Shown here piece after piece: positions 1 to 7,878 of a stretch of 64,000 nucleotides of DNA (its first letter is position 1; each line of letters begins with the position of its first letter). Both the position numbers and the translations under genes were made by a program. The stretch comes from Nocardioides conyzicola (GTDB lineage Bacteria; Actinomycetota; Actinomycetes; Propionibacteriales; Nocardioidaceae), in the NCBI RefSeq assembly GCF_039543825.1, contig NZ_BAABKM010000002.1:900133-964132 (forward strand), given 5' to 3'. The notes under the pieces were generated by a model. The model had not been told where the DNA came from. It worked only from the letters and a program-made list of their open reading frames with translations, and did not search any database.

Positions 1-30
1 GCGACGCTGATTCATTCGCGGAAGCCGCAT
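1..30 (-). CDS. 5' end of a gene cut by the window edge, downstream of the ABC permease
   Basis: On the minus strand an ATG at 30-28 overlaps the permease stop by one base (TGATG) and opens a frame of ten codons (MRLPRMNQRR) that runs off the window. The overlap suggests translational coupling. The ATPase or substrate-binding partner of the permease would be expected here, but ten codons cannot show which. Confidence 0.35.
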   Translation of the reverse strand, partial: MRLPRMNQRR

Positions 31-869
31 CAGAGAGTTCTCGCTGAGAGGTCGCGACGTGTGGAATGCCATGGAATTGTCACCCTTTCGATGATCTCAA
101 CTAGGTAGAACAGTGCGAGTCCGAGAAGGGTCAGGACGGCGATGATCGCGAAGAGAAGCGACGTCTGGAGGTTGGCGTTGGCCTGGAGCAGCATGTAGCC
201 CAGCCCCTCGGTGGAGCCCACAAACTCGGCGACCACGGCACCGATGACGGCCAGCGTCACGGCGATCTTCAGGCCTGCGAAGAAGTGTGGGAGTGCCGTC
301 GGGAACTGGACTCGCCTAAACGTCGACCACATTCCTGCCCCCATCGTGCGCAGCATCTCGTTCATCTCCGGAGGCGCGGACCTAAGACCCGTGATGGTGT
401 TCAGCAGTACGGGGAAGAAGCAGATCAAGAAGGTCGTAAGGATCTTTGGCGTCGTCGTGAACCCGAACCACACGACGAACAGCGGCGCGACGGCGACCTT
501 GGGCACCGTCTGAAGAACCACCAAGATGGGGAACAGTGCTCGCCACACAATCCTTGACGCAACCAGGATCATCGCGAGCGGGAGACTGACCACCACAGCC
601 AGGATGAATCCGACAACCAGCTCTCGCGTGGTTACTAGGAGATTGGTCCAGATCGCATCACGGGATTCGACCGCGGCACTCCAGATGTCTGTAGGTGCCG
701 GAAGGATGTATTCCGCAGGAGAGAACAGCCAGACGCCGAGTTCCCACGCGATAATCAGCAGCACGAACACGCCGACCGGCAGAACCTTCTCGGCGATCAT
801 GCCCGCGGTCACATTGGCCGAAGGCCTCGTAACCCCGCGGGCTTCCGGTTCCACTGTTACTAGCGCCAC
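30..869 (-). CDS. ABC transporter permease, SsuC/TauC-like (nitrate/sulfonate/pyrimidine type)
   Basis: Inner-membrane permease of the BPD_transp_1 superfamily, as used for taurine, alkanesulfonate, nitrate or thiamine-precursor uptake. About six hydrophobic segments are visible, beginning with VGVFVLLIIAWELGVWLF. The EAA loop region reads RTMGAGMWSTFRRVQFPTAL, with the usual conserved glycine. The frame is open from a TTG at 953, but I place the start at GTG 869: it has an AGGAG just upstream, and the longer version would run through the palindrome at 923-939. From 869 the product is 279 aa, normal for the family. The gene is divergent from a TetR gene, so repression by that regulator is likely. 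The substrate is unknown, and no ATPase or binding protein is visible in the window. Confidence 0.85.
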   Translation of the reverse strand: MALVTVEPEARGVTRPSANVTAGMIAEKVLPVGVFVLLIIAWELGVWLFSPAEYILPAPTDIWSAAVESRDAIWTNLLVTTRELVVGFILAVVVSLPLAMILVASRIVWRALFPILVVLQTVPKVAVAPLFVVWFGFTTTPKILTTFLICFFPVLLNTITGLRSAPPEMNEMLRTMGAGMWSTFRRVQFPTALPHFFAGLKIAVTLAVIGAVVAEFVGSTEGLGYMLLQANANLQTSLLFAIIAVLTLLGLALFYLVEIIERVTIPWHSTRRDLSARTL

Positions 870-922
870 ACCTTCTCCTTGACTCCTGACCGGAACCACT
901 GGCTTCAGCGCGTTTCCGATTT

Positions 923-939
923 CGAAACGATCCGTTTCG
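923..939. promoter_or_regulatory. Palindromic operator between TetR gene and ABC permease
   Basis: CGAAACG-ATC-CGTTTCG is a perfect 7+7 bp inverted repeat with a 3-bp centre. It lies about 54 bp upstream of the permease start proposed here and 77 bp upstream of the TetR start. Divergent TetR regulators usually bind such 15-20 bp palindromes in the shared intergenic region. Binding itself is inferred. Confidence 0.6.
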
Positions 940-1016
940 TTTTGATCTCGCAACGAATGTAGCCTTCGTCACACGGGGCGGTCAAGGATTTCAACGATTA
1001 ACGAGAGGATTCGCCC

Positions 1017-1643
1017 ATGGAGGCATCGACGTCCGACACGAGCGCAGTGAGGAGCAGCGGGCGACCGCGCAGCCGGCGTGCCCACGACGCGATCATTGAG
1101 GCAACGGTCGAGCTGCTGGCTGCCGTCGGCTACGGCGACATGTCCATCGAAGCCATCGCTGAGAGGGCCGGCGTGGGGAAGAGCACGATCTACCGATGGT
1201 GGCCATCCAAGGGGGCCCTGGCCGGCGAAGCTCTTGCGCAAGGCCTCAACCGGGGTCCCGAACCGCCGACCGGCAGCACGCGGGAAGACCTGATCCGCAC
1301 CATCGAGGTGACGATCGGCAACTACTCCGATTCCAGCGCAGCGATGTCGATCCTGCCGGCGCTGGTGGCGCATCTGGAGAGGGATCCGGAACTCCTCCAA
1401 GCCTTTCGGCATAGCTTTCTGGAGCCGCGTCGAAGGAACGGTCGAGCACTCATCGCGAGCGCAGTCGAACGAGGCGACCTCCCGGAAGACGTAGACCCCG
1501 ACCTGCTCATGGACATCTGGGCCGGCGCCATCTTCTACCGATCATTGGTGTCCGGCGGACGCCTAGAGGGCGTGAGCGGGCAACTTGCCGAGTTCATCCT
1601 CTCCGGACGGCTTCCGCGACTGATGCCTGACGACCAGCCCTGA
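1017..1643 (+). CDS. TetR/AcrR family transcriptional regulator
   Basis: A 208-aa DNA-binding repressor. The N-terminal TetR_N domain lies at about residues 20-68: RAHDAIIEATVELLAAVGYG leads into the helix-turn-helix AIAERAGVGKSTIYRWWPSK. The C-terminal ligand domain is of the TetR_C_11 type, with the IEVTIGNYSDSSAAMSILPA and DPDLLMDIWAGAIFYRSLVS regions. ATG 1017 has a GAGAGGA ribosome site. It is divergent from the ABC permease with a perfect palindrome between them, so local repression of the transporter and itself is the likely role. The ligand is unknown. Confidence 0.9.
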   Translation: MEASTSDTSAVRSSGRPRSRRAHDAIIEATVELLAAVGYGDMSIEAIAERAGVGKSTIYRWWPSKGALAGEALAQGLNRGPEPPTGSTREDLIRTIEVTIGNYSDSSAAMSILPALVAHLERDPELLQAFRHSFLEPRRRNGRALIASAVERGDLPEDVDPDLLMDIWAGAIFYRSLVSGGRLEGVSGQLAEFILSGRLPRLMPDDQP

Positions 1644-2037
1644 CCCAGGCTCGATATGTTGCGGTCGATCGATGCGTGGCGACCATGTCGCAGTTGGACC
1701 AGTAGCCGCCTTCTGGCTTGAGAGCTCTGCAACGGTCGAAGGCGATGATGCACGGCGCGCGAAACACCTCGCCTGCGTAGCACCGGTAACACGAACCCGA
1801 CATGACCAGCGGGCCGGGAGCCGGGCTCGGTTGGGGTGCCAGCACCGGGTTCGCCGAGCGGGCGCGATCGAACTGTCGCGGCTACCGCCACTGTGATCTC
1901 GACACCCGGATGGGGACGGACCCCAAGCGCACTACGTCGGACCGGAACCTGAAATTCGTGCTGGAAGGTCTACTGCTCGCGCAGCCGGGTACGGCGCGCC
2001 CGAACTGACAGGTCTATATTGCGCAGGTCTCCTAGCA
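1644..2037. other. No convincing gene between TetR and LysR genes
   Basis: Only weak open frames are present. A minus-strand frame (1845-1594) contains a Cys-rich stretch SGSCYRCYAGEVFRAPC but overlaps the TetR gene end and has no ribosome site. A plus-strand frame (1802-2008) is Arg-rich and shadow-like. This could be decayed coding sequence. No hairpin or promoter was recognised. Confidence 0.4.
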
Positions 2038-2946
2038 CTAAACTGGCGGACGTCTGCCCCGATTCCGGGTCGCGCTTTGGCGGATCAGATCGCAAAACTC
2101 CTGAGTCGCCACACTGGGACTCACATCGCGACGCCAGCAGAGAAATAGCGCCCACGGATACGGCGCGTCGGCGATCGGGACCCTCGTGCACCCAGAAGCC
2201 GAAACAGCGTCAGGTATGACCGCGACACCGACTCCCGCAGCGACGAAACTGGAGATGGCCGCCAGGTCGCGGAGCTCAGCTACGAGGTGGCGCTGGAGGC
2301 CTCGACGGGCGAGTTCGGCGTCGAGGATCACACGGTTGCTGGAACCGGCAGCGGTATCAATCCACGGTTCACCTGCAAGATCTTTCAGTCGCAGTCGCCG
2401 GCGTCCGCCTAGCCGGTGGTCAGTCGGCAACAGCGCGACGAATGGGAACTCAGCAATCGCCTCCACTTCGATGTCCGTACCGGACTCGACTGGAGAGGCC
2501 GAGACGACAAGGTCGACACGGCCTTGACGCAGATCGTCGACTGGGTCACTCAAGCCATCCCGTGCAGCCATGATCACGAGGTCGTCCTGAGGATGCCGTT
2601 CGCTGAAGATGCGGATCAGATGCGGAAGGTCAAGGACATTCGCGGGCGCCGAAAGCCCAACCCGGACTCGGCTTCGCAATTCGGCCAAGGCGCCTTCTGC
2701 AGGAGAGCTGTGCATTCGCTCGTACGCCGAGACCAGCGCCCGCGCCTCGGGGAGAACCCTCTTACCGTCTTCGGTCAGGGAGACTCGTCGGGTTGTGCGA
2801 TCGAGCAGCGTCACGCCGAGCTCGCGTTCCAGACTCCGCAGGGCGGCCGACACGGTCGATTGCGCGGCACTCAAACGCTCCGCGGCACGTGTCACGCTCA
2901 GTTCCTCGGCGACGACAACGAAGTGCTTGACCGTGCGAATGTCCAC
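2038..2946 (-). CDS. LysR family transcriptional regulator
   Basis: A 302-aa regulator with an N-terminal winged HTH (residues 1-60; SVTRAAERLSAAQSTVSAAL followed by LERELGVTLLDRTTRRVSLT) and a C-terminal periplasmic-binding-like effector domain (from about residue 90). The effector domain shows the usual LTxxDHRLGG and GVGVAVIPDAV regions. It lacks the paired redox cysteines of OxyR, so despite sitting on the ahpCF side it is not an evident peroxide sensor. The neighbour in the same direction is a poorly supported frame, and it runs opposite to ahpC. Target and inducer are unknown. Confidence 0.9.
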   Translation of the reverse strand: MDIRTVKHFVVVAEELSVTRAAERLSAAQSTVSAALRSLERELGVTLLDRTTRRVSLTEDGKRVLPEARALVSAYERMHSSPAEGALAELRSRVRVGLSAPANVLDLPHLIRIFSERHPQDDLVIMAARDGLSDPVDDLRQGRVDLVVSASPVESGTDIEVEAIAEFPFVALLPTDHRLGGRRRLRLKDLAGEPWIDTAAGSSNRVILDAELARRGLQRHLVAELRDLAAISSFVAAGVGVAVIPDAVSASGCTRVPIADAPYPWALFLCWRRDVSPSVATQEFCDLIRQSATRNRGRRPPV

Positions 2947-2991
2947 TAAGACATTATGCAGTCACGTTGATGACTCGTGCAGAATTTATCG

Positions 2992-3513
2992 TTACTGGTG
3001 AACCTCCTGCGAGCTCCGTCGGACTCGAAAGAGTTCGTGTCGTCCAGCCGGCGGTCGCAGGGAGGTTCGCTGAGCCGGTCCGGGCAGCGTCACCATTGCG
3101 CTGTCCGCCCACCTCTGCCCTTGTCCCCCAATGCGCAGAGCCAACGTGCCCGACAGTTCCGGTCGAAGTCCAAGACCATCCTTGAATCGTTCAAGTCTTC
3201 GGGGCAGGTTGCGACGAAACTCAAGACATGACGCGAGTGCCTGACGAGAGAGCGAGCCGATGACGGCCTTGCAGGTCCCCCGCGCTTCGTCGAGGTCGAG
3301 CCGCTCCGCGATCTCATGGGTGGCGTCGTCCGGCCCGGCCGCAACCACAAGGACTCTTTCGGAAACCCCACCGGAGACCGCTGGCCTGGCGCTACCGATC
3401 GACGCGTTGATGCCTGAAGCGATGATCGGGCCCAGCTGGTCCGCCGGCCACAAGCCGGCAGCGGTGGACGCGCCGTCGTTCTCACGCGCATCACACTGCT
3501 CCTGCCCACGCAC
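2992..3513 (-). CDS. Hypothetical protein, weakly supported
   Basis: A 173-codon frame from GTG 3513, upstream of the LysR gene on the same strand. The first two thirds look protein-like (GPIIASGINASIGSARPAVS, VVAAGPDDATHEIAERLDLD) with mostly GC-ending codons; the last third is Arg-rich and less convincing. No family was recognised and no ribosome site is obvious. It may be a real short gene, a degraded gene, or chance. Confidence 0.3.
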   Translation of the reverse strand: MRGQEQCDARENDGASTAAGLWPADQLGPIIASGINASIGSARPAVSGGVSERVLVVAAGPDDATHEIAERLDLDEARGTCKAVIGSLSRQALASCLEFRRNLPRRLERFKDGLGLRPELSGTLALRIGGQGQRWADSAMVTLPGPAQRTSLRPPAGRHELFRVRRSSQEVHQ

Positions 3514-3723
3514 CGCACACGTACGCCGCGACGTCCCATCCAGCCCGACGATGGCGGGCGCAGACGAACTTTCTTCGCCTGGCCCCTCGCCGACGAGCTA
3601 CGGATGGCGCAGGAGTCAAGCGAAACCGTCGCGTCCGGCAGCACATCAGAGTTCCATCTGCTCGCCGCAGTTCTAAATCACATCGCTCGGCTACACGGCC
3701 ACGGAAACGAAAGACGTCACGAC

Positions 3724-4287
3724 ATGCCACAGATCGGCTCCACCATCACACCCTTCCAGCTCAACGCCTACAGAAATGGCGAGTTCATCGAGGTGAACGA
3801 GAGGGACTTTGCCGGTCGGTGGAACGTGCTGATGTTCTACCCGGGCGACTTTACGTACGTCTGTCCGACCGAGCTCGAAGATCTCGCCGAGCACTACGAC
3901 GAATTCGCGAAGCTGGGCGTCGAGGTGTACTCGGCATCGACCGACAGCCACTTCGCCCACAAGGTGTGGCACGACTCGTCCTCGGCGGTCGGAAAGGTTC
4001 AATTTGCGATGCTGGCTGACCCGGCCTTGCGCTTCGCACGCGCCTTCGACGTTCTGGTCGAACAGACCGGTCAAGCCCTGCGAGGTACTTTCGTCATCGA
4101 TCCGGAGGGAGTCATCCGTGTCCTCGAGGTCCACGACGACGGTGTCGGGCGCAACGCCGCAGAGCTGCTCCGCAAGGTCAAAGCAGCCCAGTACGTTGCC
4201 ACCCATCCCGGCGAGGTGTGCCCGGCCAAGTGGGACAACGACGAAGCGGCCCTCGCCCCCACCTTTGATCTCGTGGGCAAGATCTGA
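3724..4287 (+). CDS. ahpC: Alkyl hydroperoxide reductase subunit C (2-Cys peroxiredoxin)
   Basis: A 187-aa typical 2-Cys peroxiredoxin that reduces H2O2 and organic hydroperoxides in the cytosol. The peroxidatic cysteine is C47 in FYPGDFTYVCPTELED and the resolving cysteine is C166 in HPGEVCPAKW. The length and the C-terminal DLVGKI match the enterobacterial AhpC type rather than the shorter-ended mycobacterial AhpC that works with AhpD. The frame is open upstream to 3604, but ATG 3724 gives the exact family N-terminus (GSTITPFQLNAYRNGEF). The stop overlaps the ahpF start by one base (TGATG), so the two are translated together. Peroxide induction is expected for the family, but I see no OxyR gene beside it. 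Confidence 0.96.
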   Translation: MPQIGSTITPFQLNAYRNGEFIEVNERDFAGRWNVLMFYPGDFTYVCPTELEDLAEHYDEFAKLGVEVYSASTDSHFAHKVWHDSSSAVGKVQFAMLADPALRFARAFDVLVEQTGQALRGTFVIDPEGVIRVLEVHDDGVGRNAAELLRKVKAAQYVATHPGEVCPAKWDNDEAALAPTFDLVGKI

Positions 4288-5861
4288 TGCTCGACGACTC
4301 CGTGCGATCACAGCTCACCAGCTATCTCGACCTCCTCGTCACACCGGTCATCATCACCACGGTTCTCGATGAGAGCGATTCTTCCCATCAGGTGCGCGAG
4401 CTGCTGGCCCACTTCGGTGCACACCCGCTCATCCAACTGAGCGAATCCGATCCGCGCGACGAAGCACGTGTCCCCTCGTTCAGCGTGGCGGCCGCGGACG
4501 CTCCCGCCCGGGTCGAGTTTGCAGGACTCCCGCTCGGTCACGAGTTCTCCTCGCTCGTGTTGTGCGTCCTCCAAGCTGGGGGCGTCGCCGTGAAGGGGGA
4601 GCAGAGCCTCCTCGATGCAGCGGTCGGACTAGCAGGCCCCCTGCACTTCGAGACCTACTTCTCACAGAGCTGCCAGAACTGTCCCGAGGTTGTTCAGGCG
4701 CTCAACGCGCTGGCCGTCCTCAACACCAACGTGACGCACACTGCTATCGACGGCGGCACCTTCCCCACAGAGGTAGAAACCCGCGGGGTGTTGAGCGTCC
4801 CGAGCGTCTATCTCAACGGGGAAGTCTTCGCTCAAGGCCGGATGGGTCTCGCCGAAATTGTGCGACGCCTGGACGTGGCCTTTCCCGACCAGGTACCGGA
4901 GGCATTCAACGAGGGCGGCCACTATGACGTCCTCGTGGTCGGCGGGGGGCCTGCCGGCGCCACAGCCGCGGTGTACGCCGCCCGGAAGGGTCTCCGAACA
5001 GCGATCGTCGCAGAGCACCTCGGGGGACAAGTTCTCGACACCGCGAGCATCGAAAACTTCACTTCGGTGCGACACACCGAAGGAACACAGTTCGCCCGTG
5101 AACTTGAAGAGCAGGTCCGAAGCTATGAAATTGACGTCGCCCTGGGTCACCGAGTGACGGCTTTGACGACCAGCACCGACACCAACGTCGACGCGATCAG
5201 CGTTCTACTCGAAGGCGGCACGCGGCTAACCTCGCGCACTGTCGTGATCGCTACCGGTGCGCGGTGGCGCACTCTTGGCGTCCCGGGCGAAGATGCGTAT
5301 CGCAACAGGGGCGTCTCGAACTGTCCCCACTGCGATGGGCCGTTGTTCGCCGGCAAGGATGTCGCCGTTGTCGGCGGCGGCAACTCGGGAGTGGAGGCCG
5401 CCATTGACCTTTCGATGGTCGCGCGATCCGTCACGCTGCTGGAGTACGCCGAGCGCTTGAGCGCGGACCGAGTTCTGGTTGAGGCAGCCATGGCGAGACC
5501 CAACGTCACCATCGTGACGGCGGCACAGGTGACGGGCGTGGTCGGTGATGAGCAACGGGTCACCGGCATCGCGTGGACACCAACGGACGTCGATGATCGG
5601 CGGATCGTGGACATCGACGGCGTGTTCGTCCAGATCGGGTTGCTGCCCAATACTGAATGGCTCACTGAAGAAGTCGGGCTCAACACCTCCGGTGAAGTGG
5701 TCGTGGATCGTCATGGCCGCACGACCATGGCGGGCGTCTTCGCCGCCGGCGACTGCACCGATAACCCCTACAAGCAGATCGTCACCGCCGCAGGCGATGG
5801 AGCCCGCGCTTCCATTGCGGCCTTCGAGTATCTCGTCCGGCTTCCAGTCGCCGCTGCCTGA
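4287..5861 (+). CDS. ahpF: Alkyl hydroperoxide reductase subunit F (NADH:AhpC oxidoreductase)
   Basis: A 524-aa flavoprotein disulfide reductase that passes electrons from NADH to AhpC. Residues 1-200 form the tandem thioredoxin-fold N-terminal domain with redox pair C129/C132 (SCQNC), the same numbering as in E. coli AhpF. Residues from about 212 form the thioredoxin-reductase-like part: FAD motif VVGGGPAGATAAVYA, active-site C346-PH-C349 (RGVSNCPHCDGPLF), NADH site VVGGGNSGVEAAIDL and the C-terminal FAD motif GVFAAGDCTDNPYKQI. It starts inside the ahpC stop codon. The complete domain set indicates a working AhpCF system. Confidence 0.96.
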   Translation: MLDDSVRSQLTSYLDLLVTPVIITTVLDESDSSHQVRELLAHFGAHPLIQLSESDPRDEARVPSFSVAAADAPARVEFAGLPLGHEFSSLVLCVLQAGGVAVKGEQSLLDAAVGLAGPLHFETYFSQSCQNCPEVVQALNALAVLNTNVTHTAIDGGTFPTEVETRGVLSVPSVYLNGEVFAQGRMGLAEIVRRLDVAFPDQVPEAFNEGGHYDVLVVGGGPAGATAAVYAARKGLRTAIVAEHLGGQVLDTASIENFTSVRHTEGTQFARELEEQVRSYEIDVALGHRVTALTTSTDTNVDAISVLLEGGTRLTSRTVVIATGARWRTLGVPGEDAYRNRGVSNCPHCDGPLFAGKDVAVVGGGNSGVEAAIDLSMVARSVTLLEYAERLSADRVLVEAAMARPNVTIVTAAQVTGVVGDEQRVTGIAWTPTDVDDRRIVDIDGVFVQIGLLPNTEWLTEEVGLNTSGEVVVDRHGRTTMAGVFAAGDCTDNPYKQIVTAAGDGARASIAAFEYLVRLPVAAA

Positions 5862-5896
5862 ATTCATAAGTACCACCTACCCGAACGGATAGCCCT

Positions 5897-6667
5897 ATGA
5901 CAGCCAACACCTACGCATTCGCTGGGAAGACCGTCTTCATCACAGGCGGCGGCAGCGGGATAGGACGCGCCATCGCCAAGGCGTTTTTGGCCAACGGCGC
6001 GAACGTTGCGATCGGAGGCCGCCGCCGTGAACGGCTGCTGGAAACCCTTGCCGGGGAGCCCGCGGACCGCACGCTGGCCGTCGAGGTCGACGTTTCCGAC
6101 GGCGCTGCAGTCGACGCCGCCGTCAGCAAGGTCATCGAGAGGTTCGGTCAGCTCGATGTGGTTGTCAGCAACGCTGCGGCTTACGCTCACGGCGACTTCG
6201 TCGATCTTGGCGGCAGTGAATGGGAGACGATCCGCTCGACCAATATCGACGGATTCGTGCACATCGCGCGCCGCACCTTGCCAGAGCTCGAGCGAACGGG
6301 GGGCAACCTTGTCGCAGTCGGCTCGGTCTCCGGCTTCCGTGGGGACTGGGGTCAGGCTCTTTACAACGCCAGCAAGGCCGCCGTCATGAACTTCATCCAG
6401 TCACTGGCGCTTGACTATGGGGAGCGCGGTGTACGACTCAACGCTGTCGCACCGGCCGCAACCCGAACCGAGATGACTGAAGCGTTTAGTCAAGATGAGG
6501 CCGCGGTCGCAGCAGCGACGAACCGGGTCGCACTGGGGCGTCTTGGCGAGCCGATCGACGTCGCTCCTGCTGTTCTGTTCTTGGCCAGCGACGACGCGCG
6601 CTACATCACCGGCGCATGGCTGCCAGTCGACGGCGGCACGAGCGCGTCGACGGGTCAAGCGCACTGA
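5897..6667 (+). CDS. SDR family NAD(P)-dependent oxidoreductase
   Basis: A 256-aa classical short-chain dehydrogenase. The nucleotide-binding motif TGGGSGIGRAIAKA is at residues 15-28, NAG-type motif SNAAAYAH near residue 91, catalytic Ser in VGSVSGF and the Tyr-Lys pair in LYNASKAAVMN. The C-terminus has YITGAWLPVDGG, typical of 3-oxoacyl-ACP reductase/glucose dehydrogenase-like SDRs. Acidic and basic residues do not settle cofactor choice. It follows ahpF by 35 bases and could be co-transcribed. The substrate is unknown. Confidence 0.9.
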   Translation: MTANTYAFAGKTVFITGGGSGIGRAIAKAFLANGANVAIGGRRRERLLETLAGEPADRTLAVEVDVSDGAAVDAAVSKVIERFGQLDVVVSNAAAYAHGDFVDLGGSEWETIRSTNIDGFVHIARRTLPELERTGGNLVAVGSVSGFRGDWGQALYNASKAAVMNFIQSLALDYGERGVRLNAVAPAATRTEMTEAFSQDEAAVAAATNRVALGRLGEPIDVAPAVLFLASDDARYITGAWLPVDGGTSASTGQAH

Positions 6668-7015
6668 CAGTCCCCTGTGCGACGGCGATCGTGTTCGTCC
6701 CCAGATCCAGCGACGATGAACCGCCGACTCGCCTGGTCGGATACCTCTCGCCGGCCCCTCTTAGGCAGTTCGCAGCGCTCCTTCAGTGTCTACTTTGGGA
6801 ATGACGGCCGGCTCTCACAGTTGCCGCCGCCTCGGCACCGCGACTCCAGTGCGCAGTGCGGCCCAAGGACTGGCGTGGGGGGCGAACACGACAACTCGTG
6901 CGACGTCACGAAGCGTCGTTGAGGGTGGACAGCAGAACGACGGTCGGACCACGCGCAGCGGTGGGTCCCGTTGCGCGAACGTCGAGGTCCTGGCTCGACG
7001 GGCACGAGACCAATC
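6668..7015. other. Gene-free stretch between convergent SDR and IclR genes
   Basis: About 350 bases between two gene 3' ends. The frames here are Arg/Ser-rich shadows without ribosome sites. I saw no clear hairpin, repeat or small gene. Confidence 0.5.
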
Positions 7016-7774
7016 TCAACGACGCTCGAGCGACTTGGTCAGTTCATGGGCCGTCCTCAGCAAGAGCTTGCCGAGTTCTGCCCGACGCGTGTCGCCGAAG
7101 CGCTGTTCGATTCCCGTCAGACTCAGGGCCCATCGGGGCCGCTCCCCCACCCCAAACACCGCAGCTCCCATGCCCCAGCTTCCCTCGACGATCAGGCCCG
7201 GGTTGACCGCGTACCCGGCTTGCCGCGTCTTCGCTAGGCGCTCACGTACGGCTTCAGCGGCGTGCTGTGGTCCGAAGGTCCTGGTGAGATCGTTGCGGGC
7301 CAAGTAGTCATCAACTTCGGTCGCAGGCAGATACGCGAGGATCGCGAGGCCGGCTGATGCAACCCCTAACGGGAACCTCGTACCTTCGCTCAGGACATGC
7401 GAGCGAATCGGAAAGCTGCCGTCCTCCCGAATCAGACAGATCGTCTCGTCACCTCGGCGCGCCGAGAAGAACGCGCTCTCGCCGGTTGCCACCGACAGGT
7501 GCCTCACAAAGGGCTGCGCTATCGCAGTGACGTCGTAGCGTGCACCTGCCGCTGTTCCTAGCAAGTACAGCTCGGCACCGAGAAGCCAACGCCCTATTTC
7601 GTCCCGGTCGACCAATCCTTCGGCATGTAAGGAACTGAGGAGCCGGTGGACGGTCGGGCGCGCGAGATTGGTGATCCTTGCGATGTCCGAGGTGGTAGCA
7701 CCCTGTGGCTCCGCTCGCGCAAGTGCTCGAAGCACGACCCCAGCGCGACCGATGACGTCCGATGGGGTGTTCAT
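7016..7774 (-). CDS. IclR family transcriptional regulator
   Basis: A 252-aa regulator. The N-terminal winged HTH (residues 1-70) reads TSDIARITNLARPTVHRLLS. The C-terminal IclR effector domain includes VRHLSVATGESAFFSARRGD, FPLGVASAGLAILAYLP and the late KTRQAGYAVNPGLIVEGSWGMGAAV segment. I chose ATG 7774 over an upstream TTG at 7792. It is divergent from the CoA-transferase operon; the intergenic region holds a TTCAGT/ACTGAA inverted repeat and one of the four ATCGATAAT sites. IclR proteins typically control aromatic, acyl or glyoxylate catabolism and are the leading candidate for the ATCGATAAT regulon, though that is inference. Confidence 0.9.
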   Translation of the reverse strand: MNTPSDVIGRAGVVLRALARAEPQGATTSDIARITNLARPTVHRLLSSLHAEGLVDRDEIGRWLLGAELYLLGTAAGARYDVTAIAQPFVRHLSVATGESAFFSARRGDETICLIREDGSFPIRSHVLSEGTRFPLGVASAGLAILAYLPATEVDDYLARNDLTRTFGPQHAAEAVRERLAKTRQAGYAVNPGLIVEGSWGMGAAVFGVGERPRWALSLTGIEQRFGDTRRAELGKLLLRTAHELTKSLERR

Positions 7775-7800
7775 TGTATGAACGCTACCCAACGCCCCGG

Positions 7801-7828
7801 TTCAGTCTGCGAATAGATCCTCACTGAA
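7801..7828. promoter_or_regulatory. Inverted repeat TTCAGT-N16-ACTGAA in the IclR/CoA-transferase intergenic region
   Basis: Perfect 6-bp arms (7801-7806 and 7823-7828) lie between two divergent gene starts, where an IclR autoregulatory operator would be expected. The arms are short and the function is inferred. Confidence 0.3.
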
Positions 7829-7844
7829 TCAAAGGCCGCCGTTG

Positions 7845-7857
7845 ACGATTATCGATG
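7845..7857 (-). promoter_or_regulatory. Shared operator site 1 (ATCGATAAT box) upstream of the CoA-transferase operon
   Basis: The minus strand reads CATCGATAATCGT, matching 11 of 13 positions of the box TATCGATAATCGA found upstream of the cyclase and alcohol dehydrogenase genes. It ends about 21 bases before the GTG start preferred for the CoA-transferase A gene. The spacing suits a repressor that blocks early transcription. Confidence 0.6.
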
Positions 7858-7878
7858 GCGCACCGTTCACTGGATGGC

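Noticed and set aside
2038..2946. LysR gene near ahpCF as OxyR
   Set aside because: The effector domain lacks the paired redox cysteines of OxyR, and an undetermined stretch of about 780 bases separates it from ahpC.
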